64,000 nt of DNA from Seison nebaliae (Eukaryota > Rotifera > Pararotatoria > Seisonacea > Seisonidae). Under the pieces are notes generated by a model that saw only the letters and a list, made by a program, of their open reading frames with translations, did no database searches and was not told the origin of the DNA. Where the stretch lies: NCBI GenBank assembly GCA_023231475.1, contig JALJEE010001557.1, positions 1-64,000 of the forward strand. Reading direction: 5' to 3'. Of this stretch, positions 34,531-48,500 are shown piece by piece (the first letter of the stretch is position 1; every line of letters begins with the position of its first letter). The position numbers and the translations under genes are program-made.

Positions 34531-35774
34531 CCTTAACACATGTGATTCCTTTTATTTCATTCAGCTTTCACTTTAAAACCTTTATTAGTTTTTTAATGAA
34601 ATTCTCTAATAATTTCTGGATTGTCGATTCTGTTGAATTTGTTGATGAAAGTAGTTGAACTTTTCCTATCTTGAACGTCTTTTTTTCGTTTTATTATTTT
34701 CTAACAATTATTAGACTTATTAATATGTTACACGTTGAATATCGATTATTTCAGCACTTACTTAAATCATTCCGTTTTCCTCACTCTATATAAAATGCTG
34801 TTGAAAAGGTTAATTTTCTCTTAACTATAGTTAAGTTTCGGCTTCCTCTCTCGATTTATTCATCCATCATTTCCTCATCCTAATTCACTTGACGTAGGAA
34901 TTGAGTGGAATGAATCTGGTTTGTTAAAAATAAAATGAGAGAGCAAGATGGATATAAGAAGTTGTATCGAATTGAACATGAGTAGAGTAATATGTGTGTA
35001 ATTTAGCATAGGTGGAAGTTTAAAAAAAGTTGTTAGTTTCTTGTAAGTTTAAAAAACTACATCTATTGCTACAATTGTTGTGTTTTAACAAATATTTTAT
35101 GGTTAGTTGTTTCTTGAAACCGAGAAACTTATAGGATTGATCAACTTTAAAGTTCTTCAATTTTGTACTTCGTAATTAATTGGTGGAAGCAGTGAAAATA
35201 ATCTCCATAATCAAACGTACACTAACGAAAATTAACAGACTGAAAAAATTGTTGTAGTAATGAAGGAACTAATGGAAATAATGATTGAGCAAATCGCTGT
35301 ATAATTGTGAGAAAATTTTAGATGGTTTCATTTTCCAAAAACTCTTTTCCTATAGAAAACCGATAAACACTTGCTTATTGTGAGTTGATAATTTCGGGTT
35401 TTTGAGTTTTCGGGTACCTCTTGAAAATTTAATCTTTTCTTAAGTTTCTAATTTCTAAGTATTATTAAATTAGTAACTCCAAAGATTAAATAAACTCTAC
35501 TAACTTAAGTTACAACTGATTTCTTTCAAGGATGTTTTTTGTTTAAAAGAAATGAATATTTCATTCTGGAAATGATATAACAATATTTGATGGATGATAT
35601 CAATTCTCAAGCAAATAATCGATGAGTAATAATTGAGAAGATTTATGAAAAGATAAAAAAACATATTGGAAAATAAATTGAATGACGTAATAGACATACT
35701 TTGTTTATTTAATGGCCAATAGTAATTTCAATGAAATTTCATTCTTAATTCGGTAAAGTTTCGTCGAATTGAAA
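34531..35774. other. intergenic region between divergent NOP53 and the ABCA gene
   Basis: 1.24 kb without recognisable genes. Short frames are low in coding quality. It should contain the promoters of the two divergent genes. Confidence 0.4.
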
Positions 35775-38700
35775 ATGATCAATCAAAAAACGAAATTCCG
35801 AATATTGTTCTGGAAGGTATGGATCCAAATGAGAAGGAATTGGATGAGCACTTTGATGGAATTATTCCTGCCAATTATCATTCCGTTGATTGTCATGTTA
35901 TATGTTCGTTGGAGGATAACTGTTGAAATGAATGACGAAGTAACTGAATGGCCGTCGTATAGTTTGAGTAATTCGAGCAGGGCGTTACCAAAATATACGA
36001 CATTAGCTTATACTCCGAATGAATCGTATGTTCACGAAATCGTTGACAAATTGCCAATGAGAGAATTGTTGACAACACGAGTGTTTAATACGGAGAAAGA
36101 AATGGAAGATTATTCAGTAAAGAATTGTTATTTTAAATAATTATTTAATTAATTATTATTTTAACATTAGCACAATTTTGGGCTGCTGCGATCGTCTTCA
36201 TAAATCCGACAACGTACAAATTGCGATTTCCATTGAAGTTGCGTTCGCAAGTGGAAGAAAAATATTGGGATACATCCAAATTAGCATATCGTAACGTTCA
36301 CCGATTAAGACCGACTAGTGAAGTTGCTAGTTACGATACTAGACAATGTTAATTTTCAATATTTTATATTATTAATGAAACTACGAAATTAAATATTTTC
36401 GTAGATTATACATTCGAGGGATTTCTCATATTACAAGAAATGATTGATCGATTGATAATTGCCAATCATTCCAAAGGAAAGAATGGAACTACCGTATCAT
36501 ATGATAATATCGAACGTAAAATGCAACGTCTCCCTTATCCTCCATATATCGACGATCGAATATCTATACTTTTATCGTCACAATTACCGTTCTTATTCAC
36601 CATCAGTATGATGTTCATTGTGGTGTTGAATGTGAGAGCGTTGACGATCGAAAAAGAGATTGGAATGAGAGAATTGATGAAATTACACGGACTCACTAGA
36701 TTCAATCAATGGTCAGTTTATGTGATTAAAATGATTTTATTCGCTTTCTATTTCACCATAATTATGACGATTGTTTTCAAAGTTAATTTTCTTAAAAATC
36801 AAGTTTTTCATTCATTCGAATCTTAAGATAAAATTAACACCCACGGAAAGTGTAATAAGTGAATCGATTGTCCGTAATACAAATACTCTTATTTTATTCA
36901 TATTCATCTTTCTATACGTCGCTTCAATGGTTACATTTTCGTTGTTCTGTGCCGCCATCTTCTCAAAAGGTTCTTCGTTTTCCTTCGAGAAATTTAATTG
37001 TTCATTGTAAATTGAAGGATATATTGGAGCGTTGGGTGGTGGATTATTAACATTCTTCACTTATATGCCATACACTTTTGTCCAGAATGTAGATGTGCCA
37101 AAAAGTGTAAGAATTGTATTATCGTTATTCTCTACCTCAGCATTCTCATTTGGAACGGAGGTTTTAGGCGAATGGGAAGGAAGAGGTATCGGAGTAACTT
37201 CTGACACATTGGCTGAACAACCCATTTTAATCTATCGACTCTCATTTATGGATGTATTGATTATGTTAGGGTTCGATACGATACTATATTTATTATTAGC
37301 TATATATGTCGATGATATTCATCCTGGAGAGTATGGTATTGCGAAAGATTGGTTTTATCCTGCACAGGTTTCTTTCTTCTTTTTAATTTTTATCAAAAAA
37401 TTGTTATATAAATTTATGGAAATTAGTACCTGATTAATAAATGGAGGGAATCGGAAGAATTTTTAAATGAACAAAAAAGTTTTAAGTTGGTAAATTTCCG
37501 AAAGAGTTTTTTCGAACGAAGTAACAATGATGACCTCGTACCGACAATTGAAATAAAGAATTTAAGAAAAGTTTTCTTTTCACAATTCTCGTGACTTTTT
37601 GAAATGTTTGTTAAAAGGTTTTCTATGAAAATAAACTCTGCAAAACATCTGAAGGGAAAGTGGCGGTTGATTGTCTGAATATGAAAGTTTATGGTAATCA
37701 GATTACTGGTTTCCTCGGACAAAACGGCGCTGGAAAGAGTACTACTATCAATATGTTAACTGGTTTGGACAAGTAATTATGCAAATTTTCCAATTATTTT
37801 GTTTATGTTATTGTAGGAATTATGAAACCGACTGGCGGGCATGTGATTATTGAGAATAAATATGATCTCTCAGAAAATCTGGATACTTTCCGCAACAGTT
37901 TAGGTGTCTGTCAACAACATAATGTTCTTTTCGATTATATGACAGTGAAGGAAACCTTATACTTTTTTGCAACGGTTCCCAATCTTTCTATTTAAAAATT
38001 TAAACCGAGTTTAATCTCTCAAAGTTAAAAGATTCGGTGGATGTTGATAGGGAAGTGGAAAAATATTTGCATAGTTTAAATTTAGAAAGTCAAACTGATA
38101 AATTATCGAGACAATTATCTGGTGGACAAAAACGTCGGTTATGTATCGGAATTGCATTTTGTGGTAATTCGAAAATGATCATTTTAGATGAACCAACAGC
38201 TGGTGTGGATCCGAAAGCTCGTCGAGAAATTTGGGAGATTCTCTTAGATCATAAGAAAGATAGAACTATTATATTGACAACTCATTTTATGGATGAAGCG
38301 GATTTTCTTGCAGATAAAATAGGAATATTATTCGAAGGTAAATTGAAGTGTCACGGAACGAGTCTCTTCCTCAAAGGTAAATTTGGGAAGGGATATCATT
38401 TAATTTGTACGAAAAATGATGAAGCGAAAAAAGATACTGGAAATCGAATGTTAAACTGGTTCAACAAGGACGAAATTGATTTCAAGGAAATTGAAATAGA
38501 ATCAGATATCGGAAAAGAAATCCAATTCTCTTTCCCGAAAAAGAAAGCTAAAGAAAATCTACCACAGATGTTAGAGAGTTTAGAAAAGAAGAAGAATGAT
38601 TTTAATATCGATAATTATGGTTTGAGTATAACGACTTTGGAAGAAGTCTTTCTAAAAGTGACAAATCAGCACGAATCCGACCATAAACCGGATGAAGAAG

Positions 38701-41694
38701 TAGAAAATAATTTAATAGATCGAAATTGGATAAGAGAAATAACCGAACCAAAATATTCCTTACTTACTGGAAGTGCATTGTTAATTCAACAATTTAAAAA
38801 TAATTTTCTTAAAATAATTCTACAAAATACTCGCAATCTAAAATTGTCCATCGCTCAAGTTTTGGTACCGATATTATTCGTTATTTTGGGAGTAATCGCG
38901 TTCAATATATTTCCTTCGGCTCTCTCAAAACATTCTCTATTACTCGGTCCACAAAACTATTCGGAACATATTGTTCCATTCGAACTGGAATTATCGGAAG
39001 CGGAATCGACACAAATGGAATTAGATATTTCAGATGTTTTCAGCAAAATTAAAAAAAGTCGGAAAGTAGATGACGATTATACTGTAATTTTACATAACGT
39101 TAATAAAGAATTGAACGAAAAGAAATATGCGGTGTGCGGAAATAAACAGTTAATATTTCTCGAAAAAAACTTTAAATTTTGAAAATTTTTCTTACGAATT
39201 TTTAGGTCGTTGCAAAATTATTCGGGATGTTTCGGAAATGAGATAAGTGTACATGACTTCTTAATGAATCATGTTATCGGTTTGAGAATAGAGAAGATTA
39301 ATTCGACTCTTCAATTAATCTCATTGTTCGAAAATTATTATTATCATGCTACAGCATATTCAGTTAATATTGTTTCTAATCTTCTGATGAAAATGGAAAG
39401 TGGAAATACCGATAATTTAATTACTACTTACAATCATCCATTGCCTCCAACTAATTCGGATGTACTGGGCCATCGTGATGATATTGTGGAGACGTTGGGT
39501 ATTTATATTCTTCTCATCGACGTGTTGATTGCATTCGCATTCATGTTCGCATCATACGCAGCTAATGTAGTCAATGAACGAGTATCTGGTGCTAAATTCT
39601 TACAAAATCTCTCTGGTATGAACTCCACCATTTATTGGTTAACTAATTTCCTTTGGAACTTCTCCAATTTCATCGTCGTATCAATCGCCATAATCATAAT
39701 TTTCAAAATTGGAGATGTATCACAATTAACTTCTAATTTCGGTTAATAGAAAGATAATATTAAATTAATTTTAAATATATCGCTCGCGAAATGACAGTTT
39801 TAGGTTCTCAACTATTTTTTCTGTTTCTACTCTTTGGTCCGTCGAATATCATGCTCATGTATATTCTCTCGAAATATTTCAAGAAATCAGCAAATGCTGT
39901 TGCTGCTCTTTGTTCGTTCAACATTTTGACGGGGGTCGTACCGTTTACGGTGATCTTCATTCTCAGACAAACTACAGATAATCAGGATGTACCTGACGCA
40001 TTAGATAATATTTTCATTATACTTTTACCAAATCATATGTTCGCTAACGGAATCTTCAAATTATACACATTGGAAAAAACAAAAGTAATTTGTGATCAAT
40101 ATTCAAATTTAATTATAAGTTAGAAAATATAATATAATTTTTGATTCTTCTAACATTGAAAGTAAGAGTTTGTAAGAGTTTTTTTGAAATTGTAAATCTT
40201 TTAAAATTTTCATTTTAATTCCTTAGAAGATTTTTCAGATTTATAATTTCGAAAAAGAATTAAAAGGAAGCTAACAAAATTGATATTTATTTTAAACGTT
40301 TTAATGTTTTAGGTGATTGTGATAAGAACTTTTTCTCGATGGAAAAACCTGGTGTACTGTTGAATATTATCTTTCTTGTCGTTCACGCAATCCTCATAAG
40401 CGGACTATTAGTTTTCATTGAGTCGCGTTTCAGTTATCGTATTCGTTGTTACTTATCAAGCATTATTAACCGATTGAAAACATGTCGAAGTAGAACTGAA
40501 AAAATGGAAAATGAATCGGTCGAAATTGAAGTTTAATTAATTTTAGTAATCAAATAAATAAATTTTTTAATTGTACTATTATATTAAAGGATGTATCTCC
40601 TGATATAATAAAGGAACAGAAGTATGTGGAAGACATCCGAAGTAACAGTAAGAAATTGGAGGATAATGTAGTGGTGGTTGATGGAATTGAGAAGAATTAT
40701 GGAGATTTTACTGCAGTTCATCCTACTTATCTACGATTAGGTTATGGCGAATGTTTCGGTTTGTTAGGAGCGAATGGTGCCGGTAAAACAACAATTTTCA
40801 AAATGTTAACCGGTAACGAAACACCATCAAACGGAAATATTTCCATAAATCAAATGAATTTAAAATCGCAACCAAAACTAGTTGGGAAATTTAATAGAAA
40901 TTAAAATTATATCATTCTGTGCATTGTAGGTGCAAAAAACTATGGGCTATTGTCCTCAATTTGATGCCTTATCAAATTACATGACGGGTAAAGAAATAAT
41001 TGAATATTATTGTTATATTCGAGGAATTCCTGATGAATATGTTTTAGAAACGACGAAGAATCTAATGAAATTGTTGAACTTAGAAAAATATGCGAATGTT
41101 TATGCAACGAAATACAGTGGGGGAAATAAACGGAAATTATCCACCGCTATCGCCTTAGTGGGCAATCCGAATGTCGTCTTGTTAGACGAACCAACGAGTG
41201 GAATGGATGTTGGTGCGCGACGGTATCTATGGAGAATAATTTTAGCAATTCGAGATACTAATAAACGATCAATCATTCTGACCACACATTCGATGGAGGA
41301 GTGTGAAGCATTGTGCACTAGAGCGTCGATTATGATGAATGGACAATTCCAATGTCTGAATTCCATTCAACAATTAAAGAGTTTCTATGGGAAAGGTTAC
41401 AATTTATCGTTAAAAACCAATGATGGCGAATCGATGAAACGATTATTAGAGTTTTTGAGGGAGAATTACGAGAAGGAGAATGTTAAAATAATAAACGAAT
41501 GTCAAAATATCGCCGAAGTCCAACTGAGAAATCACAACAATCGTCATTCACTTTCTTCCATTTTTGAATTGATGCAAAATAATCTGGATGAATTCTCCGT
41601 GAAAGACTACGCGATTACACAAACTACATTAGAACAAATATTCAACCAAATCACATCCAACCAAATTTCGCCTAATGGAAATTATGTTAATTGA
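35775..41694 (+). CDS. ABCA-subfamily full lipid transporter (1,697 aa)
   Basis: Fourteen exons: 35775-36126, 36171-36347, 36405-36781, 36828-36969, 37018-37367, 37427-37570, 37618-37762, 37817-37974, 38025-39148, 39206-39741, 39804-40118, 40313-40530, 40590-40880, 40930-41694. All 13 junctions keep frame and give 1,697 aa, typical of ABCA proteins. Order: TM1 (about residue 30), a modest extracellular loop, a cluster of five helices containing [17 protein letters not shown]1 with Walker [10 protein letters not shown], signature LSGGQKRR and Walker [14 protein letters not shown], then the second membrane half and NBD2 with GANGAGKTT, signature YSGGNKRK and [13 protein letters not shown]. Both ATP sites look intact; in NBD2 the D-loop proline is replaced (GMDV for GMDP). 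ABCA proteins move phospholipids or sterols across membranes; CED-7 is an example in cell-corpse clearance. The extracellular loop is short compared with ABCA1. A second, different ABCA gene starts at 61258. Confidence 0.93.
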
Positions 41695-43078
41695 TATGGC
41701 TGTGTATATTTAGGATAATTTTGCATAATCTCTCCATTCCTTATTGACAAAATAATATTTTATCTTTCATTTTCACACCATCCAATCTGGCAAGTGTCAA
41801 ATTTCATGAATAAATCATCAATTCACCATTTGGTCATTAGGAGAAATAGGAATATTTTATTATATAATTGTAAGAATATACATATTTCAGCTTCAATTAA
41901 ATCTAACAATAAAGAATCCATTTCTTCTTTCCTCATTTGTTATAAACATATTATTATTATACAACTTTCGACGAATACGACACGAATAACTTTGATTATT
42001 TTTATTTTTGTTCAAATATTCTTTTTGCACAACGTAGTTTTTGATTGCTTGATAAGAATCTAATGAGAATAACATGGGGCAACAAAAATTTATGTGGTAA
42101 AGAAATTAGTTTGTAGAAATTTCGATTTACATTGTTTCTATTTTCCTGTGATTTTACCAATAATTAGTTCAATTGGACAATAATGAATTCATCTATATCG
42201 ATTGATGTACATGTCAATATGAATAATTTTCCATTTTGTTATTTATGAGAAGTTGCTAATAAAAAAACTGTCAATTGACACTGTCAATAATTCATAGATT
42301 TTCATGAAACTATCGGAAGTATGATTTAAGTATCGGTTATCAGTCTTCTTATCAAACTAACGCACCCCAACAAAATGAGAGAAATATAGGCATCGATTAA
42401 AGTCATATGAAGACGGATAATAATTTCCTTTCGTTAACAAATGGAAATCGTTAAATTCAAAATTTCTTATTTTCAATAAATTCTTATTTCGAAGGAGAAA
42501 TTTATAACTGTTTCATTAAAATTTTTTCATTAATATCTTCTATTTTATCATTCGATTCGTCTTTCGGCAATTTGCTCTCGATAAGAGCGATTTAAAATCG
42601 ATAAAAGTAAAGAGATAGTTTTGTTATCGACTGAAGAGGAATGCAATTAAAATTTTAAATTAAACGAAAATTGTCAAATTTTCTTTAATAAACTTTTCTT
42701 ATTTGTCCAATATTTCTAATAAACATTCTCAATTTTTGGAAAGTAACATCTATAAATTATTCTTAATTCTCATGAAAGGTAATTATAAAGAAATAATCGA
42801 TATAATGAGAATCTGTCACCAAAGCAACAACAAAAAAGTCGATTTGTGAAATATAAGAACGAATCGAGTAGTCTAGGCAGATACTCTTTATTAAAGGGTC
42901 TATATATATAGATACATCGATCGGATATAAATATACCATCAAAAACATAAGAAAAGAGGTTTCTAGTGTTTTCGAATGACATGAACATATGGAAATTGAG
43001 AAATTAACTACATCCGATCGTCCGAATCGAGTGGAGAAAATATTATTTTCGTTAAAGTTTTTAGAGAAGTCTTTTCAT
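41695..43078. other. intergenic region between convergent ABCA and a membrane-protein gene
   Basis: 1.38 kb, AT-rich. Frames at 41794-42063 and 42763-42988 are hydrophobic or random-like, and I see no support for them. A small TATA tract lies at 42900-42912. Confidence 0.4.
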
Positions 43079-43774
43079 CTATTTTCCTTTCAATTCATCT
43101 AAAATTAAATCGTCCAAAATTCTCCGAAGTTTCTTCAATCTTTTTGCATAATGTATTTCAAGAAAAGTATCGAACTCCGATAACTGTAAATTAGGAAACT
43201 GGAAAATTAACATATCTCGAAACATTTCTCTTTCACGATCCAAATTATATAATTGTTTCGTTGCTTCACGAAATAAGAGATGTCTTACTTTTCTTATTCG
43301 ATTCTTCTCCTTATTCTTCTTCACATAAGCATCAAATTTTCGTTTTTTCCCCATAACAATCGCTACTGCTCTAATATTCTCATAATATAGTTCCTCTTTC
43401 ACTTGAGTTCTTCGAACTAATCGAGTGGAGACGGTTAATGCTTTTACGCTAATGAAAGCAACGGCGATCAATGATAAGATGGTAAAGATGACGGATATGA
43501 TAAGTAAACGGAATAGGAAACGACTGTTACCTTTTCGACGTCGAACAAATGATATTCCATATTTTGGTGTTTTCTGATGATCATAAGATGCAAAAGCTCT
43601 CTTTCGTCGATGATGTGACGGTTTATAAAAATGAACGAATTGTCCATACTTTCCTACGGCCTGGGAGCGTAATCTCAAATTGGAATAGTCTATCGTAGGA
43701 GAAGAAAGATATTTTATACGAAAACATTTTCTTCGAGTTTCGAAAAAGATTTTGCCTGTTTCCTTCGTTTCCAT
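43079..43774 (-). CDS. uncharacterised single-pass membrane protein (231 aa)
   Basis: Intronless 231-codon frame starting METKETGKIFFETRRKCFRI. Residues 1-85 are strongly basic, with RRKR and RRRKG clusters. A single transmembrane helix spans about 86-110 (FRLLIISVIFTILSLIAVAF). The C-terminal 120 residues are basic and helical, with KKRKFDAYVKKNKEKNRIRK and a final RLKKLRRILDDLILDELKGK. By the positive-inside rule the basic sides conflict, so topology is unclear. No domain or family is recognised. Composition and length exceed what random AT-rich DNA gives, so it is likely a real gene, possibly lineage-specific. Confidence 0.55.
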   Translation of the reverse strand: METKETGKIFFETRRKCFRIKYLSSPTIDYSNLRLRSQAVGKYGQFVHFYKPSHHRRKRAFASYDHQKTPKYGISFVRRRKGNSRFLFRLLIISVIFTILSLIAVAFISVKALTVSTRLVRRTQVKEELYYENIRAVAIVMGKKRKFDAYVKKNKEKNRIRKVRHLLFREATKQLYNLDREREMFRDMLIFQFPNLQLSEFDTFLEIHYAKRLKKLRRILDDLILDELKGK

Positions 43775-45529
43775 AGCAACTGTTATACATTCCTAAATAA
43801 ATGTGCATCAAATTAGAGAAACGAGTTGAATTAAATAGAAAAGTTATGCAGAAAGTTTTTTTTGGATGAATGAAATTCGAATATTATTCTTCTCTTCAAA
43901 TATTGGAGAATGGAGGCCCTCAATATTCAACGAATATCTAAGACCTTCGGCCTCTTATTATGGTTCTCATTATTAGGCGAAAAACAAAATAATTTTCTCG
44001 CACATTTATTTCCCAAAAATTATCAACAAAAAAAAATGTAGAAGGAAATTTTCAAACAGAAAATTGTTTAACTTTGAGATTTATCATCAATTTAGTTTGT
44101 TGATTCGATGTGTTTCTGAAAAGAACGATAATTTTCTTCTGAATATGATTAGAATAAATTAGAAGAAGAAATAACATAAATGAAAAAGATGAAGAGGAAG
44201 CAATTTTCGGGATGTTACTCATCAAATCGATATCACATCTTTTTTTCTTGCACATTTGAAGAATGAGTGCTAATGTGAGTTCGGTGGGAACATAAATAAT
44301 GAAAAGAATGAAAGAATTCATGAAAAAATTAAATGTTCTCAATTTAATTAAAATGCGAATGAATTACAATTCGCATTACCAAATTAAATATACAATTTCA
44401 TTTATCTTTCAAAATTATAACATCGATTGATTCATTTTCTTTTGAAGAATTCTCTCTCTTTATTTCTTTGAAATTTCAATTAATTCTCTTATATAATTTG
44501 TAATGAAAATGTAGAAAAAGATCAAAAAAAAACTCTCTATTATTTTCTTGTCATTAACTGATGAGTCATATTATGTTTATCTATTTATCTAATTATATTA
44601 TTTATAATAAAACAATTAGAAAATGAATTAATTAGAGAATAGATAAAGAAAAACGACGAGTTTACGGAAGTAGTAATTCTCCTATCTTTTTTGATGAGCA
44701 GCACAAATTTTTGTAGATATATTTACTTTCTCTCTGTATTTGCTGCCAGTTCATCATGGAAGCATCGCTCTCTATGGGATGATAAAAGGAGAATTTTTCT
44801 TCTTTCGATTAAGACAAATGTTCCACAAACCTACTACTACATAATAATAAATTCTATCAATATAATGGGTATTTACATATATAAATAATAATTCTTCTCT
44901 TCCATCGATGATAAATTCCAGCCATATATCCCATATACATCATCAAATATATAACCGTACATGATTCATGATGTCTATTAGTGAATTATTTATTGTTCCC
45001 CTTTCATTTTCATAAGGTGATGGTTATGGATGAAGTAAAATAATAATTATTAACATATCCATTCAATCTCTACGTAACACTTTAATCTGCTCCCATTCTC
45101 TTCTTAATATATATGAATTCGTTGAATAAATCAAATATCTTTTAGATATTTGAAGAATTAAGTTGTTCTTTAATAAAAAAAAACTTTTCCTCAAATTAAA
45201 TGCATAATAACCCTTGTTTTTGCTAAGTAGAAAATTATCTATTTATGTGAATCTTGATGATAATTATGTAGAATGTTCTCAATAAATTCCTCATTATCTT
45301 TTAGAAATTATATTTTACTGGAATTTTTTTTCCCATTATTTTCAAGAATGATGATTTATATTATATCTAATTAAATTTAATTTATTGTTCATTTCTCATT
45401 GCTTATTTAAAAGAATAATTAAAAAAGAAATTTATGGATGTTATGTAATAAAATAAACGGGAAAAATTGATATGATTCAATTTGCTTTCAATTTTTTCTG
45501 TTTAATTTGAAAAAAAAAGTTAATTAAGA
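43775..45529. other. intergenic region upstream of the BK channel
   Basis: 1.75 kb. A 96-codon minus frame (44052-44342) could be a two-helix peptide but has no support, and a 65-codon plus frame (44691-44888) is weak. Otherwise AT-rich sequence with no RNA gene or repeat of note. It should include the BK channel promoter. Confidence 0.4.
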
Positions 45530-48500
45530 ATGACAACTAAACCATCTGAAATTGATCCGAACTGTAATGGTGAACGAAGATGGTATGTATTTCTCATCGC
45601 TAACGCTATCGTATTTATTGGTGGTATAATAATAATTTTGGTTTGGAGAGCAATCGGAATTGCTCAACGTCGTCATCATAAATGGAGGAAGAAACAGCGG
45701 GAATTACATGAAAAAAAGTTCGATAGTGCCACAACGAAAGAAGATATTTATCAAAACCGAAGTTATGAATATAGTACGCCAGTGGAGAAGCCAAGTAATC
45801 TAGTCAATCGATCAAATCGTATTGATCATGAACCGGTTTCCGCTCCTTCCGTGAAATCAGATTCGCGACGTTTAATTAATTCACCAAATCAGGACACAAT
45901 CTCTGCCATTTCGACGGATAAAGAACAAAATTCAGTAACAGCAAATACGACGTCAATTCAGAAGAGTTTCTTCACCGATTATATTCGATTTGATGATGAT
46001 GAAGAGGAAATGAATTGGGTGGCTAAGACGAGAGATAAAGTTGGTGAAATAATTGGTGGTCAAAATATTTTTGGGAAATTTTTGGTTAGTCAAATTTCTT
46101 CAATAATTCATTCAATCAACTTCTTCTTGTAGAGTACAATTGTTTTCCTATTTAGTATGGCATCAGTAATTATTTATATCATCGACTGTTATACGAAACA
46201 TATCGAATGGTGTACGCCTTGGGTGGAGAGTCCATTAGAAATTGCTGATACACTTTTCAATATTACCTTTGCTTTATATTTCATTCTAAGAGTTCCACTT
46301 TCTATTCTTCTTCATTTTAATCTTTCTCTAGTTTATTGCTGCTCAAGATAAACTGATTTTTTGGGTTGGAATGTATTCACTCATCGATCATTTTACCATA
46401 CCAAATTCATTCATTTCTGTCCATTTGAATCATCATTGGATTGGATTCCGTTTCCTTCGTATCATTCGTCTATTAACAATGCCCGAAGTATTGCAACATA
46501 TCAATATCCTTCGAACAAATAGTACGATAAGACTCTTCCGATTAACGGTCGGTCTCATTACTTTATGGTTGACGGCGGCCGGTTTCGTCCATCTAGTTGA
46601 GAATTCGGGCGATCCGTTCAAATTCCAAAATAGTCAACCTTTGACGTTTGGAGAGTGTGCTTACTTCATTATGATTTCAATGTCAACTGTCGGTTATGGT
46701 GACTTCGCTTGCAAAACGAGTGTGGGTCGAAGTTTTATGGTTTTATTCTCATTGGCCGGTCTTGCTATGTTTGGTTTCGTCGTATCTGAAGTCTTGGACA
46801 TATTGAGTAAAACTTCAAAATATTCTGGTACTTATAAAAGAGAGCAAGGAAAAAAGTTTTCTTTTTAACAACATTTTTTCTCCCATTCTTAAATTCTCTC
46901 ATCATAAAGACATGTCATTGTTTGTGGACATATAACAAGTGAATCGATTGGGAACTTCCTAAAAGAATTCCTTCACGAAGATCGAGAACGTACCGATATT
47001 GATGTTGTTGTTTTACATAAGTTCCTATTTTTTAAAGATTAATCGAAAAATGTTTATTTCTCAGAGCAAAACCATCATTAGACTTGGAGAATGCCTTGAA
47101 GAAACATTTTACTCGAACTAAATATTTCGAAGGTACAGTCATGAATCCTCAAGATTTACATAGGGTTGAGGTACGGTTGGCAGAAGCCGTTTTCATTCTC
47201 GCCAACAAAAGTGCACCAGAACCAGATGAACAGGATATGGGTAATATTATGAGAGTTATCTCCATCAAAAATTCATCTCCAAAAACTCGAATTATTATCC
47301 AATTACTTCAATATCATAATAAAGTTTTCTTTAGTCTTAACAATCTTTCTTCCAATGTTCTTCTGTTTTTCCGTTTAGTTATATTTGTTGAACGTTCCCA
47401 CTTGGGACATCCATAGTGGTGACGCCGCTGTTTGTATTGATGAGTTAAAAATGGGATTTCTCGCCCAATCATGTTTATGTCCGGGCTTCTCTACTATGAT
47501 GGCGAACATATTCTCTCAACGATCAACATCAGAAGTTGAACTTCTTTTCAAATTTTTATTAAAATTTTGTTTTAATTTAAAAATGTTTAGGGACAGCGAG
47601 AGAAAGTTACAGAATGGATGGAAGATTATATCAGTGGAACATCAATGGAGATGTATGCGACTTTCTTATCGAATTCATTCGTTGGAAAAACATTTCCGGA
47701 GACAGTAAAGTTGAGAATATTTTGAGAAGAATATTTTTTATTTTCCTTTCCCAGAATTTGTTTCACCACATTGAAATTACATTTAATCGCCATCGAAACA
47801 TTCGATGCGAATGGTGTTCGACGATTACTCATTTTCCCTGGTGGAGATGTGAAGATTATTGGGGGAACTCGTGCTTTCTTCATTACCGACAGTGCAGATG
47901 ATGCAAAACGAGCATATTTTTATTGTGAAGATTGTCACAAAAACGTGACGAATTATTTGAACATTAAAAAATGTTCTTGCAAAACAAGTGAGTTCCACTA
48001 TTACATTATAGTTCTATTTAGTCTTAGCTATACTTGTAGAGAATTATCATTTTCACATGTGAATTTCATACATAGAAAGATTCATACCTTTCGCATACCT
48101 TATTCTTTCTTTTTTCCATTTTATTTGTGGTGAAGGTCTTCATGTTTTAAAAACAGCTGTACAATATATGGGATGTTGGTGTTTTTCTTTTCTTCACCTC
48201 AATTGCGATTTTATTTAAAGTGAAATTGCGTCCCTCTAAATTTTCTCGTATCGTCGAAGAACTAATATCAAATCGAGATCTCAAAAAATTGAGCAAACAA
48301 GATAAATCCACGAAAAATATTATAGAGGAATTAATGAAAAGTCAATCAGAGATTCGTTAACTTTTATAATTTCCAATTTAAAATTCCCGTAATTCTCATT
48401 AGAAATGCCAGTAAGGAATACTCTGACGAATATCGTCTCTGCGGAAGAAGTTTCACAGAAAAAACGGATTGCCGCATTCCGTAATAATTTCGATGGAAAC

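Noticed and set aside
44052-44342. 96-codon hydrophobic frame on minus
   Set aside because: No conserved pattern, partner exon or clear start context; such frames are common in AT-rich DNA.
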